Shown here piece by piece: positions 7,191 through 13,071 of a stretch of 14,045 nt of DNA (the stretch's first letter is position 1; each line of letters opens with the position of its first letter). The notes beneath the pieces were generated by a model. That model ran no database searches. It was not told the DNA's origin and was given only the letters and a program-made list of their open reading frames with translations. Location: the NCBI GenBank assembly GCA_943329105.2, contig CALQCP020000031.1, positions 1 through 14,045 on the forward strand. The letters are read 5' to 3'. Source of the DNA: Chitinophaga pinensis (lineage in GTDB: Bacteria; Planctomycetota; Phycisphaerae; Phycisphaerales; SM1A02). The position numbers were made by a program, and so were the translations under genes.

Positions 7191-8414
7191 TCAATCCGCC
7201 CAAATACGTACTTCAACCTCGCCGGATGCAGTGGCGAGTTCTACCTGCCACTGTGGCGCCCCACTCCCCTCTTCGAGTTCAATCGCATGAACTGTCGCGC
7301 CTGGATTGCTGACAAGAGCCTGCGAAACGGCATCCTGGGCGCTCAACACCACCCAGTTGATGACGGAAATGGAATCTTCATACTTGTTACGCTCACTAGC
7401 GTTGGGAGTCCAACTGACGAATCTTACGATGTCCCCGGAGGTGGCCTTCGCAACCACTTCCACCAGTTTGTCGGCCGGGGCGTTCCACTGCAGTGCTTTG
7501 ACAACCAGAATTCCTGACTCAACGTCAGATTCTGCTTCAAGCAAGGGAAGATTGCTGTAGGCGATGATGTCATCCAACGCGGAGTTGAACGTCGCCGCTC
7601 CAGCGGAATCGTCGCCATCGCGATCTCCGTCCTCGTCGGCGTCATCTGCTCCGTCGTCGTCATCGAAACCGCTGTCGTCAGCGTCATCGTCGTCGTAGTC
7701 GTCGCCGGAGACGAAAACGTCATCGAAGCTGGATTCAAACTTAAAATTGCCAGCAGACGTGCCGAAGAGCGACACGAGCATGCCTTCAGTTTCATGCCCG
7801 TCAAAGTGGGTTTCCAGACCAGTCAGTGACAACACTGGCGTCGGGTTTCCGTTCAGCTGCACGTCAAGAGACACGGCGCCGCCGACACTCGTCCAAACAA
7901 GTTTGAAGTCACGCGCACCCGACGCCGCGAGGTTCGCCGTAGCGAAATCCACCACCGCCTCATCCACGCGAACAGAGGCAGTCAGAGTGCGCGCGTTCTT
8001 CGTACGCGTCACTACCAAGTTCACGCCATCGGGGTAGCCCGTCGCAGGATTCAATAACCCGAACCCGAGAGCGATGCCACTGGTGGCGCTCTGCGAAGTC
8101 TTGCTCGGGCGACCGCTCTTCAGTTCATGCTCAAACTCCATGACAAAGCTGTCCGTCCAATCCATTTTCCACTTCGATTGGTACGCCGCGGAGCCGCCCT
8201 TGCCCTTCTTGCTGTCGATACGAATCTTCCCATTACTCTGGGAAATGCCGCACTTGGACTTTCCTGATCTCGAACTGTCGCGAGACTCGGTCTCCGACCA
8301 AAGAGAATCATCACGGGTGCTGTCGTTGCCATCATCGTGCCGACGCTCGGCGTAGCAGGGATTTACAGACACAACAGCACACACGACACACAGCAGGGTT
8401 CGATCAAGACGCAT
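7191..8414 (-). CDS. Secreted protein: lectin/LamG-like domain, Asp-rich tract, C-terminal PepSY-like domain
   Basis: A 407-residue protein with a clear Sec signal peptide (MRLDRTLLC... then CYA, cleavage after about residue 22). Residues about 55-237 form an all-beta pattern typical of concanavalin/LamG-like folds (DSFVMEFEHEL, IALGFGLLNP, GVNLVVTRT, FKLVWTSVGGAVSLDVQLNG, FDDVFVSG). Residues 231-270 are strongly acidic, with Asp/Gly patterns (DADEDGDRDGDD) like calcium-binding loops. The C-terminal 49 residues (ALVSNPGATVHAIELEE... WQVELATASGEVEVRI) match the PepSY pattern. The start at 8414 is set by AGGAG six bases upstream and by the signal peptide. Likely exported; probable roles in calcium-dependent surface binding or matrix are inference. 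It lies just downstream of the dual-HTH regulator gene, which may control it. Confidence 0.75.
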   Translation of the reverse strand: MRLDRTLLCVVCAVVSVNPCYAERRHDDGNDSTRDDSLWSETESRDSSRSGKSKCGISQSNGKIRIDSKKGKGGSAAYQSKWKMDWTDSFVMEFEHELKSGRPSKTSQSATSGIALGFGLLNPATGYPDGVNLVVTRTKNARTLTASVRVDEAVVDFATANLAASGARDFKLVWTSVGGAVSLDVQLNGNPTPVLSLTGLETHFDGHETEGMLVSLFGTSAGNFKFESSFDDVFVSGDDYDDDDADDSGFDDDDGADDADEDGDRDGDDSAGAATFNSALDDIIAYSNLPLLEAESDVESGILVVKALQWNAPADKLVEVVAKATSGDIVRFVSWTPNASERNKYEDSISVINWVVLSAQDAVSQALVSNPGATVHAIELEEGSGAPQWQVELATASGEVEVRIWAD

Positions 8415-8420
8415 ACGGGG

Positions 8421-8425
8421 CTCCT
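8421..8425 (-). promoter_or_regulatory. Ribosome binding site of the PepSY-protein gene
   Basis: AGGAG on the minus strand, six bases before ATG 8414. It favours this start over the in-frame ATG at 8441, which lies upstream of the signal peptide. Confidence 0.75.
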
Positions 8426-8432
8426 TCGAAAT

Positions 8433-8551
8433 GGATGACATGACGATCAGGCTGTTCAGTCACACCTCATGAGATATACGCGGGGCGGAAGCCTGCCCGT
8501 GCGCGTCAGATCCTAAAATCGTTATAAATTGCTAAAAACGACATGTCATCC
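8433..8551. repeat. Inverted pair of the 10-mer CATGTCATCC around the promoter and leader
   Basis: GGATGACATG at 8433-8442 and CATGTCATCC at 8542-8551 are exact reverse complements, 99 bases apart. One copy covers the -35 box of the PepSY-gene promoter and the other lies 18 bases before its start codon. This could be a pair of regulator sites, or chance. Confidence 0.4.
8521..8549 (-). promoter_or_regulatory. Sigma70-type promoter of the PepSY-protein gene
   Basis: Minus strand: -35 ATGACA (8549-8544, five of six matches to TTGACA), a 17-bp spacer and -10 TATAAC (8526-8521, five of six matches to TATAAT). Predicted start near 8514 gives a leader of about 100 bases. The 8-bp palindrome GACATGTC (8540-8547) overlaps the -35, a possible regulator site. 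Confidence 0.65.
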
Positions 8552-8616
8552 GGAATGTAACGAGCTCCTTTTTGCTCGGCTCCCCCCTTCATGGAACTGG
8601 CTGCGAGGCTTCCGGA

Positions 8617-9561
8617 TCACTTGCTTGATTGCCCACCCATGACCACGGCTGCAAGCTGCTGCCGACCAGAGACGCCGAACTTCTTGTAGCAATGCGACGC
8701 AAGCGTGGCAACCGTGGCTCGACTGACTTTCAGTGATGTTCCAATGGCCGCCAAGGACTGGCCCTTCATGAGCCCCTCTAACACCTGACTTTCGCGATTG
8801 GTTAGACGCGCGGCAGCAGCCGGCGCGGGGCTCCGTTCAGCGTATGAAGTCTCCGTGATGCAGTCGGCAAAGACCGGGGCCAACGCAGGGAATCCGTCAG
8901 CCACGGGGACGATCGCCCATGCAATATGGTAATTGCACGGCAATGCAATACGAGCGTTGCGATCTTCTGCAGGGAGTTCAATGCTGCGCCGCCGATTAAC
9001 GCGCAACGCCAGAGTGTCCAAGATTGCAAAGATCGCCCTCAATTCCTTAATGTCTTCGGGCGTGTAGTGCTCCCAATGCAAACGACGATCGCGGTATGCC
9101 ATGACCGTGTTTGGCGGGCACTGCTCATAAATGTCATTCACATGCGCCGTACTTCGTGCTTCAAATAATCGCCCGATCTGGCCATGGATCGCAACGTGGC
9201 GGGGGTTTTCGGGGTCCCATCGCAAGGTGATTCGCTTACTCGTGACCGCGTACCGCACTCCCGGGAATGCACGAGTGGCTGCAACACGGCGAAGTAGCCC
9301 TGCCGCACTCAATACATCGATGGACTTCAGCACAGCGGGAAGAGTGCGCCCAGTGACCTTCGCCAAGTCTGCTGGGGAGACTGCCGGTCCAAGATGCCGC
9401 AGCACTTCCCAAAGTGATGAGTGCTCGGGGTTGGTCACCGCTTCAGCGAGGCCCGGCCGATCAATCGGATACTCCGATTCCGAATCCCCACCCGCCTTGG
9501 GCGCGGAAACTTTTCGCTGGCTCTTTGTCTTGCTCTGCTTCGATTTCGCTGGAGTACTCAT
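8617..9561 (-). CDS. Transcription regulator with N-terminal winged helix and C-terminal LuxR-type HTH
   Basis: A 314-residue protein. The first 30 residues are Lys/Ser-rich and likely disordered. Residues about 45-108 form an ArsR/MarR-like winged helix (SSLWEVLRHLGPAVSPADLAKVTG, with a recognition helix near LPAVLKSIDVLSAAGLL and a wing at 95-107). The middle (120-245) has no domain I recognise. The C-terminus carries a LuxR/GerE helix-turn-helix at 253-308: LTNRESQVLEGLMKGQSLAAIG followed by the recognition helix VSRATVATLASHCYKKFGV. Two DNA-binding domains in one chain is unusual. ATG 9561 is chosen because a good promoter ends just before it; in-frame ATG 9588 lies inside that promoter. 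The gene sits between nadC and the secreted PepSY-protein gene, with its own promoter. Ligand and targets unknown; the next gene is a natural candidate target. Confidence 0.78.
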   Translation of the reverse strand: MSTPAKSKQSKTKSQRKVSAPKAGGDSESEYPIDRPGLAEAVTNPEHSSLWEVLRHLGPAVSPADLAKVTGRTLPAVLKSIDVLSAAGLLRRVAATRAFPGVRYAVTSKRITLRWDPENPRHVAIHGQIGRLFEARSTAHVNDIYEQCPPNTVMAYRDRRLHWEHYTPEDIKELRAIFAILDTLALRVNRRRSIELPAEDRNARIALPCNYHIAWAIVPVADGFPALAPVFADCITETSYAERSPAPAAAARLTNRESQVLEGLMKGQSLAAIGTSLKVSRATVATLASHCYKKFGVSGRQQLAAVVMGGQSSK

Positions 9562-9567
9562 CCATAT

Positions 9568-9596
9568 TTTATATCCGCCACTGCACATATGAGCAA
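9568..9596 (-). promoter_or_regulatory. Promoter of the dual-HTH regulator, predicted leaderless
   Basis: Minus strand: -35 TTGCTC (9596-9591), 17-bp spacer, -10 TATAAA (9573-9568). Transcription would begin about seven bases on, at or near the A of ATG 9561, so the mRNA would have essentially no leader. There is accordingly no Shine-Dalgarno before this ATG. Confidence 0.55.
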
Positions 9597-9613
9597 TTGC
9601 ATGATGCACCCGA

Positions 9614-9629
9614 TCATTCACTTGAATGA
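9614..9629. promoter_or_regulatory. Dyad upstream of the regulator promoter, candidate operator
   Basis: TCATTCA (9614-9620) and TGAATGA (9623-9629) form a 7-bp dyad around CT. Its centre is about 60 bases upstream of the predicted transcription start, a position typical of class I activator sites. LuxR-type regulators bind such dyads, so autoregulation is possible. There is no T tract after it, so it is unlikely to be a nadC terminator. Confidence 0.45.
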
Positions 9630-9659
9630 AATCGCGATATCTAAACAAATGACGTGTAG

Positions 9660-10607
9660 TTACGGCGCGATATCAAGACCAACATCAAGACAGGCGGCAG
9701 AGTGCGTCAACGCCCCGATAGAAATTCGGTCAACCCCCGTTGCTGCGATGGCGGCAACGCTTTCCAGATGCACGCCACCCGACGCTTCAAGCAGCACACC
9801 CGGAGCTGCGGCATCACGCATGCCAACTGCTTCTGCCAGTTGCTCGATCGTCATGTTGTCCAAGAGCACCATATCGACCGTGTCCTTGGGGAGCCCAAGC
9901 ATCGCTTGCAACTGCTCGAGCGTGTCACACTCCACCTCCACAAAGCGCAAGGGCGTGCGGGCACGCGCTGCGGCTGCCGCGCTTGCCACGCGCTTGGCCA
10001 TATCGCTGGGGCTGAGTCCGGCCACGTGATTGTCCTTGATGAGCATGGCATCAAAGAGCCCAATGCGGTGGTTCGTTCCGCCACCACATCGCACCGCCCA
10101 CTTCTCCAGCATGCGCATGCCAGGAACGGTCTTGCGGGTATCGCAGATGGATGCACGCGTCCCCCGCGCCTGCTCCACGTACTGCGCCGTGAGCGTGGCA
10201 ATGCCGGAGAGATGACCAACGTAGTTCAGGAGCGTCCGTTCCGCTGTCAAGATGCCGCGCAACGGGCCTTCCATGGAGATGAAGGTTGCTCCCGCCGCCA
10301 GTTGCTCACCGTCGGCCGCGTGATGTGCAAGGCGTGCGCCGGGCGCTATCTGGCGAAGCACTTCCGCAACAAGCGGCGCGCCGCATGCAATGCCCGGCGA
10401 ACGAAATCGCACTACCGCGGTGGCACGCGCATCGGCAGAAATCATTGCTTCGCCCGTGACATCTCCGACCGCACCGAGGTCTTCAGCGAGCGAGCGCGCA
10501 ACGTGTGCGGCAAGATCGTCTGCAGACATCAGCGCAGCAAGCAGGTCTCGGACAGAGAGCGCAGACAGGTCGGTCAGCGCCGAATGTGTGGACGGAGACA
10601 AGGCCAT
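9660..10607 (-). CDS. nadC: Nicotinate-nucleotide pyrophosphorylase (carboxylating), quinolinate phosphoribosyltransferase
   Basis: Converts quinolinate and PRPP to nicotinate mononucleotide, CO2 and pyrophosphate in de novo NAD synthesis. The 315-residue protein has the family's core blocks: AEDLGAVGDVT (41-51), GILTAERTLLN (118-128), DTRKT (156-160), the RCGGGTNHR segment (173-181) and LIKDNH (189-194), plus EASGG (274-278) and DRISIGALTHS (293-303) that contact the phosphates. It is slightly longer than the usual 280-300 residues because of an extra 25-residue N-terminal part. The ATG at 10607 is preferred to an upstream GTG at 10637. It follows ahcY by 119 bases with a terminator between, so it is probably transcribed separately. 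AhcY carries NAD, but that is a loose link. Confidence 0.96.
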   Translation of the reverse strand: MALSPSTHSALTDLSALSVRDLLAALMSADDLAAHVARSLAEDLGAVGDVTGEAMISADARATAVVRFRSPGIACGAPLVAEVLRQIAPGARLAHHAADGEQLAAGATFISMEGPLRGILTAERTLLNYVGHLSGIATLTAQYVEQARGTRASICDTRKTVPGMRMLEKWAVRCGGGTNHRIGLFDAMLIKDNHVAGLSPSDMAKRVASAAAAARARTPLRFVEVECDTLEQLQAMLGLPKDTVDMVLLDNMTIEQLAEAVGMRDAAAPGVLLEASGGVHLESVAAIAATGVDRISIGALTHSAACLDVGLDIAP

Positions 10608-10662
10608 GACTTCAATGGTATAGCCACGCACCACCACGCCGCGTCCAACTCATAATCGACAA

Positions 10663-10686
10663 GGCCCGCGGATCGCTCCGCGGGCC
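10663..10686 (-). terminator. Intrinsic terminator of ahcY
   Basis: A perfect 10-bp GC stem, GGCCCGCGGA (10663-10672) with TCCGCGGGCC (10677-10686), closes on a four-base loop. In the minus direction it is followed by TTGTCGATTATG, a moderately T-rich tail. A second hairpin, GCGGGG/CCCCGC at 10705-10720, lies between it and the ahcY stop. Confidence 0.75.
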
Positions 10687-10704
10687 CTGTGAATGTCAAT
10701 CAGT

Positions 10705-10720
10705 GCGGGGCGGACCCCGC
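10705..10720 (-). terminator. Small GC hairpin just after ahcY
   Basis: GCGGGG (10705-10710) pairs with CCCCGC (10715-10720) around CGGA, extendable by three outer pairs with one bulged C. It begins a few bases after the ahcY stop. It lacks a T tract, so it more likely stabilises or insulates the message together with the main terminator than terminates alone. Confidence 0.4.
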
Positions 10721-10726
10721 CACTAC

Positions 10727-12241
10727 TCAATAGCGGTAGTGGTCTGGCTTGTACGGACCATCGGCAGGAATGCCCAAGTACTCAGCCTGGTCCTTGCGGA
10801 GTTCGGTGAGCTTTGCACCAAGCTGCCCAAGGTGCAGGCGTGCCACCTTCTCATCAAGCTTCTTCGGCAAGGTGTAAACCTGCTTGGCGTACTTCTTGTG
10901 ATTAAGGAACAGTTCAATCTGCGCAATTACCTGATTGGAGAAGCTGGAACTCATCACGAAGCTTGGGTGACCAGTGGCGCAACCAAGATTCAAGAGGCGA
11001 CCTTCAGCAAGCATGATGATGCTCTTGCCGTTCGGAAGCTTCCACTCATCAACCTGTGGCTTGATGTTGACGCACTTGGTGCCAGGGGTCTTCTTCAGAC
11101 CGGCCATATCAATCTCGTTGTCAAAGTGACCGATGTTGCCAATGATCGCCTTGTCCTTCATCTTCATGATGTCCTCGGCGCGGATGATGTCCTTGTTGCC
11201 GGTGGCGGTGATGAAGATGTCAGCCGTTGCAACTGCATCGGCGAGGGTGACGACTTCGTAGCCCTCCATGCACGCCTGCAGCGCGCAAATTGGGTCGATT
11301 TCCGTGACCTTCACGCGGCAACCTTGGCCGCGCAGGCTCTGGCACGAACCCTTGCCGACATCGCCGTAGCCAAAGACCACGGCAACCTTGCCCGCAAGCA
11401 TGACGTCGGTGGCGCGCATGATTCCGTCAACCAGTGAGTGACGGCAACCGTAGAGGTTGTCAAACTTGCTCTTGGTGACAGCGTCATTGACGTTGATCGC
11501 CGGGAAGAGGAGTTCGCCGAGTTCCTGCATCTGGTACAGACGATGCACGCCGGTGGTGGTTTCCTCAGTCACGCCGATCACGTTCGGCGCGGTCTTGGTC
11601 CAGTAGCCAGCATGCTTCTGCTGCAGCGCGGTGAGGAGCTGCAGGATGACGGTGTATTCCTCACTGTCCTCGGAGGTGGCGGTCGGCACGGAGCCGAGCT
11701 TCTCAAAGGCAAGACCCTTGTGGATGAGCAGCGTGGCGTCGCCACCGTCATCGAGGATCATGTTCGGTCCCTTGCCATCTGCAAAGTGCAGCGCCTGCCA
11801 AGTGCACCACCAGTACTCATCGAGCGACTCGCCCTTCCATGCGAAGACCGGGATACCGGCTGGCTTCTCAGGGGTACCGGTTGGACCAACAGCGACAGCG
11901 GCCGCAGCATGGTCCTGTGTACTAAAGATGTTGCAGCTGCACCAGCGCACATCAGCACCGAGCTCAACCAAGGTCTCAATGAGAACCGCGGTCTGAATGG
12001 TCATGTGCAAACTGCCAATGATGCGTGCACCCTTGAGCGGGTTCTTGCCCTTGTACTCAGCGCGCAAGGCCATGAGGCCCGGCATCTCGATCTCGGCGAG
12101 TTCGATCTCCTTGCGACCGAAGCGAACAGTGTCAGCGGACATGTCCTTGACCTTGAAGGGCAGGAACTCCGTGAGGGAGAGGCGCGAGTTGGTGAGGAAC
12201 GGGTTGGCGGCGGTAGTGGTAGCGGTGGCAGTAGCAGGCAT
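10727..12241 (-). CDS. ahcY: S-adenosylhomocysteine hydrolase (adenosylhomocysteinase)
   Basis: Reversibly splits S-adenosylhomocysteine (SAH) to homocysteine and adenosine, clearing the product inhibitor of SAM-dependent methylases. The 504-residue protein uses bound NAD: Rossmann motif GYGDVGKG at 291-298, with TEIDPICALQA following. Substrate-side blocks include GSLHMTIQTAVLIETL (76-91), SCNIFSTQDHAAAA (102-115), EETTTGVHRLY (226-236) and NVNDAVTKSKFDN (250-262, Lys257 and Asp261). It ends with the family's conserved KPDHYRY. It has the 40-residue insertion (about 120-155) of the long bacterial form, plus an extra Thr/Ala-rich N-terminal 20 residues. ATG 12241 has GGAG five bases before it. 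A 32-bp palindrome lies 40 bases upstream, overlapping the predicted transcription start, which points to repression. Confidence 0.97.
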   Translation of the reverse strand: MPATATATTTAANPFLTNSRLSLTEFLPFKVKDMSADTVRFGRKEIELAEIEMPGLMALRAEYKGKNPLKGARIIGSLHMTIQTAVLIETLVELGADVRWCSCNIFSTQDHAAAAVAVGPTGTPEKPAGIPVFAWKGESLDEYWWCTWQALHFADGKGPNMILDDGGDATLLIHKGLAFEKLGSVPTATSEDSEEYTVILQLLTALQQKHAGYWTKTAPNVIGVTEETTTGVHRLYQMQELGELLFPAINVNDAVTKSKFDNLYGCRHSLVDGIMRATDVMLAGKVAVVFGYGDVGKGSCQSLRGQGCRVKVTEIDPICALQACMEGYEVVTLADAVATADIFITATGNKDIIRAEDIMKMKDKAIIGNIGHFDNEIDMAGLKKTPGTKCVNIKPQVDEWKLPNGKSIIMLAEGRLLNLGCATGHPSFVMSSSFSNQVIAQIELFLNHKKYAKQVYTLPKKLDEKVARLHLGQLGAKLTELRKDQAEYLGIPADGPYKPDHYRY

Positions 12242-12281
12242 GGGGGCTCCGTGAAGAGTGTTTCCGGCGGTCCGGGAGACT

Positions 12282-12313
12282 ATTCATCCGTTCATCCGGA
12301 TGAAGGGATGAAT
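12282..12313. promoter_or_regulatory. 32-bp near-perfect palindrome of four heptamers, candidate operator of a SAM-cycle repressor
   Basis: Plus strand: A, TTCATCC, G, TTCATCC, GGATGAA, G, GGATGAA, T. The two 16-base halves are reverse complements except for one G/G position (12290 and 12305). It is thus both an inverted and a tandem repeat: four copies of one heptamer, spaced eight bases within each half. It lies between the divergent starts of ahcY (40 bases away) and the lipoprotein gene (100 bases away), and its edge overlaps the predicted ahcY -10. That position fits a repressor. The nearby ArsR/methyltransferase fusion is the natural candidate binder. Confidence 0.75.
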
Positions 12314-12340
12314 GGTAGCAGGCATTGGGTTCTGAGGCAA
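12312..12340 (-). promoter_or_regulatory. Predicted promoter of ahcY
   Basis: Minus strand: -35 TTGCCT (12340-12335), spacer of exactly 17, -10 TACCAT (12317-12312), each four of six matches to consensus. The transcription start would fall near 12305, inside the palindrome. The leader would then be about 64 bases. Confidence 0.5.
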
Positions 12341-12412
12341 ATAAATGGCCCGCGGAACCAAAAATTATTCCCAAGACCCCCACATAGTCGCAAAAGTGGC
12401 GATCCTGCGCGG

Positions 12413-13003
12413 ATGAAGATCACCATGCCACTCGCTGGGCTGACGTTCGCCATGATGCTGGTTGCCTGCGGCTCCAATACCGCCGACCTGTACCAGGCCC
12501 CGCCCTCCGATGGCAGCGTGGCGGCAAACAGTTCCGATGTGAGGGACAACCCGGCCATCGTCCCTTCGAACGGCAGCGATACGCCACGCCGGGCGGCGGA
12601 TGGTGGCGATCGACCCGCTACGCGCGCCGCACGCGCCGGTGCCACCGAAACCGAAGTCGTCGACCCCATCACCCAAGAGTCCGTGACGGGTCAAGGTCAC
12701 ATTGGCTACTTCGGGCAGTGGCAGGTTCGCTTCAATTCATCAGCCAGCGCCGAGCAGTTTGCGGCGCTGCCACGTGCGAAGCGCGCCACGTTGGCTGCAG
12801 CGCAGGTGTTGCCAAAGAAGGGCATCCACAATTCAATCTGCCCAATGACGGGCGAAACGCTCACCGCGCTGGCTGCCCCGGTGACATGGGATGGAACGAA
12901 CATCGGGTTTGCAAGCATGGCCGATGCAAATCAGTTCCGCGCGTTCACTAAAGAGAAGCAAGCGGCAGTGATTGCCGCGTGGATGAAGGCTGGCTCCGAG
13001 TGA
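12413..13003 (+). CDS. Lipoprotein with two degenerate YHS-like repeats
   Basis: A 196-residue predicted lipoprotein: MKITMPLAGLTFAMM then lipobox LVAC with Cys19, a low-complexity Ser/Asp/Arg/Ala-rich linker (20-82), then an internally duplicated module. Repeat 1 (84-135) reads DPITQESVT, then YFGQWQVRFNSSASAEQFAALP and an AKRATLAAA helix; repeat 2 (143-194) reads CPMTGETLT, then WDGTNIGFASMADANQFRAF and an EKQAAVIAAW helix. This order matches YHS/TRASH-type domains (CP.TG...YkG..v.FCs..C...F), but the metal-binding cysteines after the central strand are replaced by Ala and Ser; only Cys143 remains. It might bind a ligand loosely or serve as a structural module. It is divergent from ahcY and shares the palindrome. 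The ATG at 12413 lacks a clear Shine-Dalgarno; ATG 12425 is possible. Confidence 0.7.
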   Translation: MKITMPLAGLTFAMMLVACGSNTADLYQAPPSDGSVAANSSDVRDNPAIVPSNGSDTPRRAADGGDRPATRAARAGATETEVVDPITQESVTGQGHIGYFGQWQVRFNSSASAEQFAALPRAKRATLAAAQVLPKKGIHNSICPMTGETLTALAAPVTWDGTNIGFASMADANQFRAFTKEKQAAVIAAWMKAGSE

Positions 13004-13071
13004 GACTGCATCGACTTTGGAGTGAGTCCCACGGGTGCGGTGCAGGCGACGCGATGGTCTCGCCAATGCCC

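Noticed and set aside
8555..8616. Intrinsic terminator after the dual-HTH regulator gene (CGAGC/GCTCG around TCCTTTTT)
   Set aside because: A five-base stem with the T run in the loop rather than after it; an outer pair (ATCCGGA 8548-8554 with TCCGGAT 8611-8617) is far apart. Too weak to call.
12282..12313. The palindrome as a transcription terminator
   Set aside because: It lies between two diverging start codons, has no T tract, and overlaps a predicted promoter.
11438..12412. Long open plus-strand frame opposite ahcY leading into the lipoprotein gene
   Set aside because: It is antisense to the strongly conserved ahcY. Only the part from 12413 has a signal peptide and domains, so the lipoprotein gene is started there.
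12242..12412. SAH or SAM riboswitch upstream of ahcY
   Set aside because: No known conserved core or pseudoknot pattern is recognisable, and the predicted leader of about 64 bases is short. The palindrome spans the predicted start site, which fits a DNA operator better.
13004..13071. Bidirectional terminator between the lipoprotein and ArsR/methyltransferase genes
   Set aside because: Only a weak GGCGA/TCGCC pairing with a ten-base loop is present and there is no T tract.
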